NCBI GenBank assembly: GCA_947460595.1
Contig: CANHGS010000014.1
Span: 1 to 64,000 of the forward strand
Direction: 5' to 3'
Source: Bacteroidota bacterium
GTDB lineage: Bacteria > Bacteroidota > Bacteroidia > Chitinophagales > Chitinophagaceae
DNA: 64,000 nucleotides
The notes below the pieces were generated by a model. The model did not search any database. It was given only the letters and a program-made list of their open reading frames with translations, and was not told the origin of the DNA. The translations under genes and the position numbers were made by a program. This document shows, in pieces, positions 50,775-60,337 of the stretch. The number at the start of each line of letters is the position of its first letter. Positions within the stretch are counted from its first letter, which is position 1.

Positions 50775-51935
50775 TTACTTGTTTTTTAAATGCAAAGCAG
50801 TCAAACCAAAAATGGGACCGATTGCTAAAACAAGATACAAAAACCTGGGTGCTACCAAAATCGATAATTGTTGAACGGTTAAGATGCTCAAAATAGTAAT
50901 GCCAAATCCAATACAATTAACAATAGTTAAGGCGGAGCCCCTGCTTTGGATTGGGGCATATTTGGCAACCAAACTTGAAAACAAGGGAGAATCAGCTATG
51001 ACCATCATGCTCCAGAAAAATAGAAATCCTATAAATATTATGGGACTTGATTGTTCTAAGAATAAGGGAGAGGTCAAACAACAAATTCCAGAACAGGCTA
51101 AAGCAATACTTGCAATAGTTTTAGCGCCATATTTAATTGACAATTGACCACTGATCACACAGGCGGGAAAACCAAGCGCTATGACTAAAAAGGAAACTAA
51201 TGGAATATTGAGTTGTTGACCTGAATATTGGTTCCATGCCTGTAAGATCCAAGGCAGAAAAGCCCAAAAACTATAGAGTTCCCACATATGTCCAAAATAG
51301 CCAAAGGCTGCAGATCTAAAAGCAGACAAACGAAAACCTTCTAAAAAAGCAGTGAATTTTAAAGTAGCAGGCATCGCCGCTGGCTGATTGGGTTTGACCA
51401 ATAAAAACATCAACCATCCACCCAATATGGCCAAGGCCGATGTGCTGGCAAAGACCCATTGCCATGGAAGGGCATGTGTAAAAGATTTGACTAAGTGCGG
51501 AAAAGCCGTTCCCAAAACTAGGGCACCCACCAACCATCCAAGAACGGCACCTAATTTTTCCTTAAAATGGTCTGCGGCAATTTTCATTCCCACAGGGTAG
51601 ATTCCTGCCAAGAAAAATCCTGTTCCAAAGCGCAATACAAAAATGGTTTCAGGATCAATTAAGGTAAACAGAAGCCCTAGATTAAATGCAGCAGCTATAA
51701 TTGCAGAAACAAAATAAACCTTGGTTGCTGCAATCCTATCTGAAAGCGCCAACAAAGCAAAAACCAGGGTTCCTGCTACGAACCCTAACTGAACAGCGCT
51801 AGTAGCCTGAGCCAAAAACTGGGGTGCAACCCCCATCTCTTGTATCAGGTCTGGCATGACTGCATTACCCGCAAACCAAAGCGATGTGCAAAGGAATTGC
51901 GTAACAACAATGGTGGGTAATACTGCTTTGGACAA
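50775..51935 (-). CDS. MFS transporter
   Basis: This 386-residue protein has about twelve transmembrane helices and the MFS motifs ALLALSDRIAATK (loop 2-3) and GWLVGALVLGTAFPHLV. The frame starts at a TTG codon (TTG TCC AAA GCA), 3 nt after the previous stop, and no ATG is close enough to keep TM1 (LPTIVVTQFLCTSLWF), so TTG is the likely start. It resembles CynX/NimT or nitrate/sugar efflux permeases, but substrate is unknown. Its operon partners (DinB, PLP enzyme) hint at export or import of an amine-containing small molecule. Confidence 0.85.
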   Translation of the reverse strand: MSKAVLPTIVVTQFLCTSLWFAGNAVMPDLIQEMGVAPQFLAQATSAVQLGFVAGTLVFALLALSDRIAATKVYFVSAIIAAAFNLGLLFTLIDPETIFVLRFGTGFFLAGIYPVGMKIAADHFKEKLGAVLGWLVGALVLGTAFPHLVKSFTHALPWQWVFASTSALAILGGWLMFLLVKPNQPAAMPATLKFTAFLEGFRLSAFRSAAFGYFGHMWELYSFWAFLPWILQAWNQYSGQQLNIPLVSFLVIALGFPACVISGQLSIKYGAKTIASIALACSGICCLTSPLFLEQSSPIIFIGFLFFWSMMVIADSPLFSSLVAKYAPIQSRGSALTIVNCIGFGITILSILTVQQLSILVAPRFLYLVLAIGPIFGLTALHLKNK

Positions 51936-51938
51936 GGA

Positions 51939-52301
51939 TTAAGATTGTTTTATCAAGGCCGATTTAAAACGTAAGCCCTGTTCATCATCCACCACTTTTT
52001 TCATGATTTTTTGCAATCCAATAGGAATTTGCTCGGTTTCTTTTTCATTCAGCACATGGGTTAGTTCATGAAACTCATCTTCATCGTCATAATATCCCAG
52101 GAATAGGTCAAAATGCTTGTCTAAATGCAAACGCAGAGAAATTTCTAGGTCTTCTTCATACTGATGCATACTCACAACAGACCATTGGTCTTCATCCTGA
52201 AAGTCAAAATGTACTTCAACAGATTCTTCTCCTAATACATGCACCAACAGCTGGTCAATCAGCTTGTCTGCATGGTTATTCATCAGTTCTTCGTACTTCA
52301 T
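51939..52301 (-). CDS. Small acidic hypothetical protein (120 aa)
   Basis: I do not recognise a named family. The start is ATG 52301 (MKYEELMNNHADKLIDQLL). The protein is strongly acidic with repeated Asp/Glu clusters (FDFQDEDQW, GYYDDEDEFHEL) and alternating strand-like segments such as LEISLRLHLDKHFDLFLGYYDD. It has no signal peptide or TM. It is first in the four-gene operon, 3 nt before the MFS gene. A degenerate -7 box (TTAATTTG) lies upstream. Confidence 0.65.
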   Translation of the reverse strand: MKYEELMNNHADKLIDQLLVHVLGEESVEVHFDFQDEDQWSVVSMHQYEEDLEISLRLHLDKHFDLFLGYYDDEDEFHELTHVLNEKETEQIPIGLQKIMKKVVDDEQGLRFKSALIKQS

Positions 52302-52382
52302 AAAGGCGTTTTGGCAAATTAACAACAAAACTGCGAGCTTTGCTTTGTGACTTCTGTTACCAAACAGCCCATTAGGGTATTG

Positions 52383-52390
52383 TATTTTTG
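52383..52390 (+). promoter_or_regulatory. -7 promoter box (TATTTTTG) for the small membrane protein/trx operon
   Basis: This exact TAnnTTTG match ends 4 nt before ATG 52395, the same spacing seen at the GlmU-like and FAD oxidoreductase genes. It predicts a leaderless mRNA. Confidence 0.5.
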
Positions 52391-52394
52391 ATGT

Positions 52395-52634
52395 ATGAAA
52401 AACCTATTGATCAATTGGAACCTGATGCGTGCCTTACGTTTGGTATTGGGTCTCATCATTTTGGTTCAAGGCATTCAGGCGCATGAAACCATGTATGCCA
52501 TTGCTGGATTGCTCTTGAGTGGCATGGCCTTAGCCAATATTGGTTGTTGTGGCCCTGGCGGTTGTGGAGTGTCTCAGCGTCCTATCAATTCTAAAGAACC
52601 GGTTAAAGACATTGAATATGAAGAAATTCGTTAA
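52395..52634 (+). CDS. Small inner-membrane protein with C-terminal CCxPxxC motif
   Basis: This 79-residue protein begins MKNLLINWNLMRALR and has two hydrophobic helices (LVLGLIILVQGIQA and AIAGLLLSGMALANIG). The cysteine motif CCGPGGCG and a polar tail follow. It looks like the YgaP/DUF2892-type two-helix membrane domain. Thioredoxin begins 11 nt downstream in the same direction. The clustered cysteines next to a thioredoxin suggest a membrane-side redox partner, which is inference. Confidence 0.7.
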   Translation: MKNLLINWNLMRALRLVLGLIILVQGIQAHETMYAIAGLLLSGMALANIGCCGPGGCGVSQRPINSKEPVKDIEYEEIR

Positions 52635-52645
52635 ATATAAAACCC

Positions 52646-52957
52646 ATGCCCAACAATAGTTTTCAAGACCTAATTAACGGAGACAAACCCGTATTGGTAG
52701 ATTTTACAGCCACTTGGTGTGGACCTTGTAAAATGCAAGCACCCATTCTCAAAGAATTAAAAGATCAGGTACAGGATGCTGTAACCATTATCAAGATTGA
52801 CGTGGATAAAAATCCCCAAGCAGCTCAGGCCTATCAAGTGCAAGGGGTTCCAACCTTAATTGTGTTCCAAAAAGGACAGATCCTTTGGCGTAAATCAGGT
52901 GTTAGTACTGCTAAAGAACTCAAACAGGTTTTGGATACCAAAACGCTTCCTGTTTAG
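52646..52957 (+). CDS. trxA: Thioredoxin
   Basis: This 103-residue cytoplasmic thiol-disulfide reductase has the active site FTATWCGPCKMQAP near residue 25-35, the buried Asp in VDFTA, the cis-Pro in VQGVPTLIVFQKG and the terminal GVSTAKEL. Size and lack of a signal peptide fit a canonical Trx. It follows the small Cys-motif membrane protein by 11 nt and precedes the GH2 gene by 71 nt. The N-terminal NSFQDLINGDKPVLVDF matches Bacteroidota thioredoxins. Confidence 0.95.
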   Translation: MPNNSFQDLINGDKPVLVDFTATWCGPCKMQAPILKELKDQVQDAVTIIKIDVDKNPQAAQAYQVQGVPTLIVFQKGQILWRKSGVSTAKELKQVLDTKTLPV

Positions 52958-53028
52958 ATTCAGGATGAAACAGGATGCCAAGGCCGTCATCTGCCAGTAA
53001 TTTACAGGTTGATTGCAAAATAGCTTTT

Positions 53029-55332
53029 ATGAGAAAATCCTGTTTGTTGCTGGTACTGATCGGCTTTCTAACCTTACCAAGTTTTGCCCAAAGAACCATT
53101 ACTGATTTTGACTTGGATTGGAAATTTATCCAATCAGATATTACTGGCGCAGAAGCAACTGTATTTAATGATGCTGCTTGGAGATCTCTAAGGGTACCAC
53201 ATGACTGGATGATAGAAGGGCCCTATGACCGCAACAATCCCACCAATAGAGGTGGGGGTTATTTGCCTTCTGGGATTGGTTGGTATAGAAAAACATTCAC
53301 TATTCCAGCTTCAGAATCCAATAAAAAAATCAGCATTGAATTTGATGGCGTCATGGCCAATTCCGAGGTTTGGATCAATGGTAAATCCTTGGGAAAAAGA
53401 CCTTATGGTTATATCAGTTTTGCTTTTGACCTAACACCCTATTTGAACTTTGGCAAACCCAATACCATTGCAGTTAGAGCAGATAATTTAGTACAACCTG
53501 CATCGCGCTATTATACTGGTGCAGGCATTTATAGACATACCAGACTTGTTAGTACTAACCCCTCTCATTTTGATCATTGGGGTGTGTTTGTAACCACGCC
53601 AGAAGCATCGGCCCAGCAGGCCTTAGTTAAACTCTCCTTGAAAATTATTCAGGAAACCAAACCGCAGTCAGGGTTGTGGGCTCAAACGGTTTTATTAGAT
53701 GCTAATCAACAACAGGTGGCTATTTCAGAGAAAACCAATCTCTCTACACTCAGCATCCAAACAGTTTTTCATCAAATCAAATTAAACCAACCCAAATTAT
53801 GGAGTCTGGAAAATACCCATCTCTACACTGCGGTAACCAAACTGTATTTAAAAAACCAATTGATTGACCAGCAGTCAACAGCTTTTGGTGTTCGTGATGC
53901 CAAATTTGAAGCAGCTACTGGATTCTGGCTGAATGGCAAGAATATCAAACTCAAAGGAGTTTGTTTGCACCACGACGGAGGAGCCGTGGGTGCTGCTGTA
54001 CCATTGGGTGTTTGGGAAGAAAGATTTAAACTATTAAAGCAAGCAGGGGTAAATGCCATTAGAACTTCTCATAATCCAGTGGCTCCAGAGTTTTTAGACC
54101 TCTGTGACAAAATGGGATTCCTAGTTATGGATGAAACATTTGATACTTGGACTGCCCCCAAACACAATGGTGAAAAGGGTTATAATCTCATCTTTAGAGA
54201 ATGGTGGGAAAGAGATACTAGAGATATGGTGCTGCGCGATAGAAATCACCCATCCATTGTTATTTACAGTGTGGGTAATGAAATTCACGATGACTTAAGC
54301 TATCCCAAAGGCTATGAACTATATAAGGCTCAACAGGACAAAATCCATGAATTTGATAGTACTAGGCCGGTAACGATGGCGCTATTTAGACCAGCCAATT
54401 CTAAAGTTTATTTTAGTGGCTATGCCGAGCATATGGAAGTAGTGGGACAGAATTATCGTGAGAAAGAATTGATTGTAGCACATGAAAATAATCCACACTG
54501 GAAAGTGATTGGTACTGAAAATACCCATGTATTAGACCAGTGGCTAGCCCTGCGTGACAAGCCTTATATGGCTGGACAATTTCTTTGGACGGGCATAGAT
54601 TATTTGGGTGAAGAAGACTGGCCTGCAGTAACTAATAGCCAAGGCTTATTTGATAGAGCCGGTAATTGGAAACAGCAAAGTTTGCAAAGACAAAGCTGGT
54701 GGTTAGATCAACCGGTAGTGCACTTGATGCGAAAATCTGATAATGCGGGAGCAGGTGTTTGGGTCAATAATTGGACGCCCACAGACTTTGATACTTATGA
54801 TAATGCCAAGCTCAATATTTATACCAATTGTGAAGAAGTAGAACTTTTTTTGAATGGCAAGTCTCAGGGCAAAAAAATCAAGAATGCCAATGATGCTCCT
54901 ATTGATTGGGAATTAGCTTTTGAGAAAGGGACCATTGAAGTGGTTGGATTCAACAAAGGAAAAGAAGCTGTAAGAGAAACATTGAAAACCGCTGGCAAAC
55001 CTGCTCAATTAAAGATTCAACTAAGTAAATCCAATTTGAAAAATCATTGGGATGATGTGGTGATGGCACAAGTTCAAGTTTTGGATGAAGCTGGTTTGCC
55101 CTGCCCTAATGCTGACAACCTGATTCAATTTGAACTTACGGGCAATGGACAAATTGCTGGCGTTGATAATGGAGACATTAATAGCCATGAATCCTACCAA
55201 GGCAAACAAAGAACTGCTTATAAGGGTAAAACTTTGGTTATCTTAAAAGCAACTGCTTCAAAAGGAAGCATTGGGTTTACGGCTAGTTCAAATGGATTAA
55301 TGGCAGCAAGCGCCGTTATAACCATCAATTAG
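53029..55332 (+). CDS. Secreted glycoside hydrolase family 2 (beta-galactosidase-like)
   Basis: The protein has 767 residues from ATG 53029, which gives a signal peptide (KSCLLLVLIGFLTLPSFAQ); the track start 18 codons earlier does not. The GH2 layout is visible: a sugar-binding jelly roll (LRVPHDWMIEGPYD...GIGWYRKTF), an Ig-like domain, and a TIM barrel with INAIRTSHNPVAPEFLDLCDKMGFLVMDE. The acid/base Glu is in SVGNEIHDD and the likely nucleophile in VIGTENTHVLD, followed by MAGQFLWTGIDYLGE. Extra C-terminal beta domains follow. Beta-galactosidase is the best guess; other GH2 specificities are possible. Confidence 0.88.
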   Translation: MRKSCLLLVLIGFLTLPSFAQRTITDFDLDWKFIQSDITGAEATVFNDAAWRSLRVPHDWMIEGPYDRNNPTNRGGGYLPSGIGWYRKTFTIPASESNKKISIEFDGVMANSEVWINGKSLGKRPYGYISFAFDLTPYLNFGKPNTIAVRADNLVQPASRYYTGAGIYRHTRLVSTNPSHFDHWGVFVTTPEASAQQALVKLSLKIIQETKPQSGLWAQTVLLDANQQQVAISEKTNLSTLSIQTVFHQIKLNQPKLWSLENTHLYTAVTKLYLKNQLIDQQSTAFGVRDAKFEAATGFWLNGKNIKLKGVCLHHDGGAVGAAVPLGVWEERFKLLKQAGVNAIRTSHNPVAPEFLDLCDKMGFLVMDETFDTWTAPKHNGEKGYNLIFREWWERDTRDMVLRDRNHPSIVIYSVGNEIHDDLSYPKGYELYKAQQDKIHEFDSTRPVTMALFRPANSKVYFSGYAEHMEVVGQNYREKELIVAHENNPHWKVIGTENTHVLDQWLALRDKPYMAGQFLWTGIDYLGEEDWPAVTNSQGLFDRAGNWKQQSLQRQSWWLDQPVVHLMRKSDNAGAGVWVNNWTPTDFDTYDNAKLNIYTNCEEVELFLNGKSQGKKIKNANDAPIDWELAFEKGTIEVVGFNKGKEAVRETLKTAGKPAQLKIQLSKSNLKNHWDDVVMAQVQVLDEAGLPCPNADNLIQFELTGNGQIAGVDNGDINSHESYQGKQRTAYKGKTLVILKATASKGSIGFTASSNGLMAASAVITIN

Positions 55333-55428
55333 TCCTTGTTTTTATTCTAAACTAAAGATTCCTAATACTGGCAACAAATGACCATTAAAATGTGTCCATT
55401 TTCACAAATTGAACTGAAAAAGGATTAA

Positions 55429-56460
55429 CTAATTTCTACTTGTAGACTTTCTTACCTGTAATTCTGTGGGAATAGACACCTGTTTAAAACTGGTAACTGG
55501 GCGTTTACTCTCTACTAGTTCTAACAGTAATTCCATGGCCTGTTTACCCATTTCAAAAGCAGGTTGTTTTACGGTAGTCAATCCAGGATTAAAAAGTTGG
55601 GGGGCGCTAAAATTGCTAAACCCTGCAAAAGCTAATTGATCAGGTATTTTAATTCCTTTTTGTTGCAAATAATCAAAGCTGGACAAACTAATCAAATCGG
55701 ATGCCGCAAAAATTGCATCTGGCGGATTATCCAATTCCAGTAAGGTGGACAATTGTTTTTCAACTTCCTTGGTATCAACACCACCCTGTTCGCAATACCT
55801 AATCAGATGTTGATCAAATGGAATTCCTGCTAGTTTTAGTGCATCGGTATAACCAGTTAAACGTGCTTTGGTAGTGAAAATTTCTTCTGAACTGGTAATA
55901 TGTGCTATGCGTTTGAAGCCCTGATCAATTAAATGTTTGGTCAAGTCAAATGCGCCCTGGTGATTGTCTGCAATCACAGTATGTGTTTCTAGTTCATTGG
56001 TAATCCTATCAAAAAAAACAATGGGTGTTCCAGATTCCTGAATGGATTTAAACTGAGAAAAATTGGTGGTCTGTGCAGAAATAGAAACTAATAAACCATC
56101 AATGGAACGCCAGGTCAGTTGATCAAGGTTATTCTTTTCCTTTTCAAAATTCTCCATACTCTGGGTAATAATTACGTGATAATCTTTAGCAGATGCTACA
56201 GATTCAATACCAGTAATTACTTCAGCAAAAAAGACCTTTGAAACAGAACTAAGAATGACACCAATACTTCTTGTCTTTTGGTTTTTAAGACCCTGAGCCA
56301 TCAAGTTGGGATGATAATTATGCGCTTTGGCGTAAGCTTTTACCCTTTTCTTGGTCTCTTCACCAATTTGATAACTATCTTTTAAGGCACGAGAAATAGT
56401 GGAATGAGACAGTTTGAGTGCCTTAGCAATATCCTTAATGGTAATAGATGCTTTACTCAT
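55429..56460 (-). CDS. LacI family transcriptional regulator
   Basis: This 343-residue regulator has an N-terminal helix-turn-helix and hinge (ITIKDIAKALKLSHSTISRALKDSYQIGEETKKRV, then YHPNLMAQGLKNQKTRSIGVIL) and a periplasmic-binding-protein-like effector domain (DGLLVSISAQTTNF, PPDAIFAASDLIS). It overlaps the upstream AraC gene by ATGA, so the two are translationally coupled. Placed divergent from xylBA and convergent with the GH2 gene, it probably controls local pentose or galactoside genes. Confidence 0.93.
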   Translation of the reverse strand: MSKASITIKDIAKALKLSHSTISRALKDSYQIGEETKKRVKAYAKAHNYHPNLMAQGLKNQKTRSIGVILSSVSKVFFAEVITGIESVASAKDYHVIITQSMENFEKEKNNLDQLTWRSIDGLLVSISAQTTNFSQFKSIQESGTPIVFFDRITNELETHTVIADNHQGAFDLTKHLIDQGFKRIAHITSSEEIFTTKARLTGYTDALKLAGIPFDQHLIRYCEQGGVDTKEVEKQLSTLLELDNPPDAIFAASDLISLSSFDYLQQKGIKIPDQLAFAGFSNFSAPQLFNPGLTTVKQPAFEMGKQAMELLLELVESKRPVTSFKQVSIPTELQVRKSTSRN

Positions 56461-57293
56461 ATAAATTGTTTGCGATAGGCCGATGGAGCCATTCCTTTAA
56501 TCTGTTTGAATTGTTTGCTAAAATGGGCCCAACTATTGTATCCGCTATTATAACAGATCTCCAAAATAGGCTTTTCAGTATCGTTTAACAATTTACAAGC
56601 ATGCCCAATGCGCAATTCTTGTAAGAAATTAAAATAAGTCTTCTTAATATTTTTCTTAAAAAACCTACAAAATCCAGGAACACTCATTTCTGCAACAGTT
56701 GCAATTTCTGTTAAACTAATGGGTTCTAAAAAATGCTTGAAGGAATAAGCAATAATCTTTTCTATAGCTGGATTGGTTTTTTCATTGGCAATATTAAAAT
56801 TGCTACTTAATACCTTGTATTCTTTTGAAATTGCTAAGTCTAAAATGGTTTGCAACAGCAGGAGCATTCGCTGAAAACCTTGGGCTGTAGCAATCTTATC
56901 TAAATTAAGGGGTATAGTTTGCAATAATTTCTCCTCCAATGCAATAGCATCTTTTCTTTGTAAAAATTGTTGCATGCCCTTCCATTCTGGAAAACCATCA
57001 AATGCTTCTAACAAAATAGCTGGTTTGCATTGTAAAACTTTGGCGGCACCTATTTGTTTAGTATCGGCTTTGCGGAACCAGTGGGGTAGGTTACCAGCAA
57101 TAAAGAAAGTATCGCCAGGAGCATATGTACCTACATAATCCCCAATCATGGCCGTACCCGTACCTTCTATTATACTAATCAGTTCAAACTCTTCATGGGT
57201 ATGCCAACTGGTTTCAAACTCTGGCGTACGATAAGTTCTACAAGCAAATGAATGCTGCGGATCCACATGTACTTTCTGTAAAAGGGTTTGCAT
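56457..57293 (-). CDS. AraC family transcriptional regulator
   Basis: This 278-residue protein has an N-terminal cupin sensor (SWHTHEEFELISIIEGTGTAMIGDY...FIAGNLPHWFRKAD) and a C-terminal double HTH (LTEIATVAEMSVPGFCRFFKKNIKKTYFNFLQELRIGHACKLL and the second CYNSGYNSWAHFSKQFKQIKGMAPSAYRKQF). It is the first gene of an AraC-LacI operon with a 4-bp ATGA overlap, and divergent (138 bp) from xylB. A xylose- or arabinose-responsive role is likely from context. The -7 box TATATTTG is 31 nt upstream. Confidence 0.92.
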   Translation of the reverse strand: MQTLLQKVHVDPQHSFACRTYRTPEFETSWHTHEEFELISIIEGTGTAMIGDYVGTYAPGDTFFIAGNLPHWFRKADTKQIGAAKVLQCKPAILLEAFDGFPEWKGMQQFLQRKDAIALEEKLLQTIPLNLDKIATAQGFQRMLLLLQTILDLAISKEYKVLSSNFNIANEKTNPAIEKIIAYSFKHFLEPISLTEIATVAEMSVPGFCRFFKKNIKKTYFNFLQELRIGHACKLLNDTEKPILEICYNSGYNSWAHFSKQFKQIKGMAPSAYRKQFI

Positions 57294-57324
57294 AAAACAG
57301 CCGTTATCTTATCCTTAAATCTAA

Positions 57325-57332
57325 CAAATATA
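57325..57332 (-). promoter_or_regulatory. -7 promoter box (TATATTTG) for the AraC-LacI operon
   Basis: This exact TAnnTTTG match lies on the minus strand, 31 nt before the AraC ATG. On the plus strand a one-mismatch box (CATATTTG, 57353-57360) could serve xylB, so the two divergent promoters would nearly abut. Confidence 0.45.
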
Positions 57333-57431
57333 ACTGAATAGGGTTAAGATAGCATATTTGATGTCAAAAATAGCAGTTGTAATTAGCGCTGGAAAGGTGA
57401 AATTTTACTGAATTGTTAAAGCCATAGCACC

Positions 57432-58910
57432 ATGTTATTATTAGGATTAGATATAGGAACTTCTTCCATTAAAGTAGCCATTGTAGACGCTCAAACCCAG
57501 CAAACCATTGTTACTGTTCAGTATCCGGATAAGGAAACACCCATTATTTCTTTACAAAAAGGTTGGGCGGAACAATCACCCAATGATTGGTGGGAACACG
57601 CCAAACTGGCCATAAAAAAAGCACATGCCACCAATTTGTACCATGCTTCCGAGATTGGAGCTATTGGTATTGCTTATCAAATGCATGGTCTAGTATGTGT
57701 AGACAAGCAAGGCCATTTGCTGCGCGATAGTATTATCTGGTGTGATAGCCGAGCTGTTGCATTGGGTAATCAAGCATTTGACAGCATTGGTCATGAACAA
57801 GCCCTTTCTCATTTACTCAATTCACCGGGTAATTTTACTGCATCCAAACTGGCTTGGGTTAAACAACAGGAACCTGAAGTTTATAGAAAGATTGCACAAG
57901 TGATGTTACCGGGAGATTATATAGCCTTACAATTAACCGGCAATGCTACCACTAGCATTGCTTCTTTGAGTGAAGGCATTTTTTGGGATTTTCAAACCAA
58001 GTCTTTATCTAAAGACGTATTCCAATATTATGGTCTTGATAAAACCCATATTCCAGCTATTCAAAATGTTTTTTCTGAACATGGGCTGGTATCTGCTTCA
58101 GTAGCAGTAGAATTGGGTTTAAAAGCAGGTATTCCTGTCTCCTACAAAGCAGGAGACCAACCCAATAATGCTTTATCCTTAAATGTTTTGGAGCCGGGTG
58201 AAGTTGCTGCCACGGCAGGAACTTCCGGAGTTATTTATGGTGTTACTGATCAATTACGCTATGACCAACAATCAAGGGTCAATAGTTTTGCACACGTAAA
58301 TCATACCAGCGCAAATCCAAGAATTGGCGTATTACTTTGCATTAATGGTACGGGTATTTTGAATAGTTGGATCAAACAAATTGCAGGTGCAGGAATGTCT
58401 TACGCCGCAATGAACCAAGCTGCTACTAGTGTTGCACCAGGATCCGATGGGTTGTATTTATTACCCTTTGGAAATGGAGCAGAAAGAATGCTAGAAAACA
58501 AAACCATTGACGCGCATATGAGTCATATTAACTTGAACAAACATGGTGCAGCCCATTTATTCCGTGCGGCCCAAGAAGGCATAGCATTTGCCTTTAGGTA
58601 CGGACTAGATATTATGCGTTCTAATGGTATGCAACCCGCAGTGATTAGAGCAGGTAAAGCCAATATGTTCTTGAGTAATGTTTTTATCAAAGCTTTTGTG
58701 AATGCTACCAATACCAAAGTAGAATTGCATGACTGTGATGGTAGTGTAGGTGCCGCTATTGGAGCAGGCATTGGAGCAGGTGTTTTCAAAAACGCACAGG
58801 AGGCTTTTAGTTTGAAAAAAGCTTTGGAAACTATTGAACCTGATCAAGCATCTGCCTATGATCAATTATACGGTGAATGGTTGCAAGTGCTAAACAAACA
58901 ATTACATTAA
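57432..58910 (+). CDS. xylB: Xylulokinase
   Basis: This FGGY kinase phosphorylates D-xylulose to xylulose 5-phosphate. The 492-residue sequence has the N-terminal phosphate loop LGLDIGTSSIKVAIVD, the catalytic region IGIAYQMHGLVCVD and IIWCDSRA, the GDQPNNALSLN loop and the adenosine-site EVAATAGTSGVIYG. The C-terminal signature is GKANMFLSNVFIKAFVNATNTKVELHDCDGSVGAAIGAG. Xylose isomerase follows 95 nt downstream, which fixes the substrate. Control is probably by the divergent AraC-LacI pair. Confidence 0.95.
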   Translation: MLLLGLDIGTSSIKVAIVDAQTQQTIVTVQYPDKETPIISLQKGWAEQSPNDWWEHAKLAIKKAHATNLYHASEIGAIGIAYQMHGLVCVDKQGHLLRDSIIWCDSRAVALGNQAFDSIGHEQALSHLLNSPGNFTASKLAWVKQQEPEVYRKIAQVMLPGDYIALQLTGNATTSIASLSEGIFWDFQTKSLSKDVFQYYGLDKTHIPAIQNVFSEHGLVSASVAVELGLKAGIPVSYKAGDQPNNALSLNVLEPGEVAATAGTSGVIYGVTDQLRYDQQSRVNSFAHVNHTSANPRIGVLLCINGTGILNSWIKQIAGAGMSYAAMNQAATSVAPGSDGLYLLPFGNGAERMLENKTIDAHMSHINLNKHGAAHLFRAAQEGIAFAFRYGLDIMRSNGMQPAVIRAGKANMFLSNVFIKAFVNATNTKVELHDCDGSVGAAIGAGIGAGVFKNAQEAFSLKKALETIEPDQASAYDQLYGEWLQVLNKQLH

Positions 58911-58956
58911 AGTTTTATTTTAATTATTTTTTCATCCATTTTCACAACCCCTTTCA

Positions 58957-58982
58957 TTTTTGAATTTTGACTTTTGAATTTT
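58957..58982 (+). repeat. TTTTGAM heptamer tract upstream of xylA
   Basis: The xylB-xylA spacer contains TTTTGAA-TTTTGAC-TTTTGAA-TTTT, 23 nt before the xylA ATG. The EVE gene has the related tract in the same sense. Confidence 0.65.
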
Positions 58983-59005
58983 ATAACATTCTAAATTAAA
59001 CAATC

Positions 59006-60337
59006 ATGAGTATCGTACTTGGAGACAAATCCTATTTTAAATCTGTTGGCCAGATCAATTATGAAGGCCCTGATTCCGATAACCCATTGGCATTTCAATA
59101 TTACAAGGCTTCACAAGTGGTAGCAGGAAAAACCATGCAAGAATGGTTGCGTTTTGCTTGTGCTTACTGGCATAGTTTTGTAGGAAATGGAGGAGATCCA
59201 TTTGGTGAACCCACCCATATTTATCCATGGAATGCTGCTTCCGATGCCATTGGTAGGGCAAAAGACAAGGCCGATGCCGCTTTTGAATTCATGACCAAAT
59301 TAGGCCTGCCTTATTACTGTTTTCACGATGTTGATGTTGTAGAATATACCAATGACATTGCAGACAATGAAAAACGCTTAGCTACTATTACTGCTTACTT
59401 AAAAGAAAAACAAGCAGCTAGTGGGGTTAAATTACTTTGGGGCACTGCAAACCTATTTTCCAACAGGCGTTATATGAATGGTGCATCTACCAATCCTGAT
59501 TTTAGTGTATTGGCGCATGGTGGTGCTCAAGTAAAAGCCGCTCTGGATGCTACTATAGCACTAGGAGGGGAGAACTATGTATTCTGGGGTGGAAGAGAAG
59601 GTTATATGACTTTACTCAACACCAATATGAAACGCGAGAAAGAACATTTGGCTCGTTTTTTACAAACTGCTAGAGACTATGCACGCAAACAAGGTTTTAA
59701 AGGAACCTTTTTTATTGAACCAAAACCGTGTGAGCCAAGCAAACACCAATATGATTATGACGTTGAAACCGTTATTGGTTTTTTGCGTCAATATGATTTG
59801 CTCAATGACTTTAAATTAAATATAGAAGTAAACCATGCAACCCTAGCAGGTCATACCTTCCAACACGAATTACAAGTGGCTGCAGATGCTGGTTTATTGG
59901 GCAGTATGGATGCCAACCGTGGTGACTATCAAAATGGATGGGATACCGATCAATTTCCTACCAATATCAATGAATTAGTAGAAGCTATGTTGATTATCTT
60001 GGACGCTGGTGGTTTTGCAGGTGGTGGTATTAACTTTGACGCCAAACGCCGCAGAAATAGTACCGATGAACAAGACCTGTTTTATGCCCATATTGGAGGA
60101 ATGGATGCATTTGCCCGTTCTTTAATTATTGCAGACAATATTTTACAAAAATCGGACTACCAAAAAATCCGTTCAGACCGATATGCCTCTTTTGATAGCG
60201 GTAAGGGTAAAGATTTTGAAAATGGCTTATTGAGTTTGGAAGACCTCCGCAATCTGGCAGTAGCTGCTGGTGAACCAGCAGTAATTAGTGGAAAGCAGGA
60301 GTACTTAGAGAATTTAATTAATAGGTACATCAAGTAA
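59006..60337 (+). CDS. xylA: Xylose isomerase
   Basis: This converts D-xylose to D-xylulose with two divalent metals. It is 443 residues, the class II length, starting [30 protein letters not shown]. Catalytic His and Asp lie in [12 protein letters not shown], metal ligands in [36 protein letters not shown] and [20 protein letters not shown], with [10 protein letters not shown] near the end. Together with xylB it forms the isomerase pathway. GTGAAGA repeats and a strong terminator follow the stop. Confidence 0.97.
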   Translation: MSIVLGDKSYFKSVGQINYEGPDSDNPLAFQYYKASQVVAGKTMQEWLRFACAYWHSFVGNGGDPFGEPTHIYPWNAASDAIGRAKDKADAAFEFMTKLGLPYYCFHDVDVVEYTNDIADNEKRLATITAYLKEKQAASGVKLLWGTANLFSNRRYMNGASTNPDFSVLAHGGAQVKAALDATIALGGENYVFWGGREGYMTLLNTNMKREKEHLARFLQTARDYARKQGFKGTFFIEPKPCEPSKHQYDYDVETVIGFLRQYDLLNDFKLNIEVNHATLAGHTFQHELQVAADAGLLGSMDANRGDYQNGWDTDQFPTNINELVEAMLIILDAGGFAGGGINFDAKRRRNSTDEQDLFYAHIGGMDAFARSLIIADNILQKSDYQKIRSDRYASFDSGKGKDFENGLLSLEDLRNLAVAAGEPAVISGKQEYLENLINRYIK

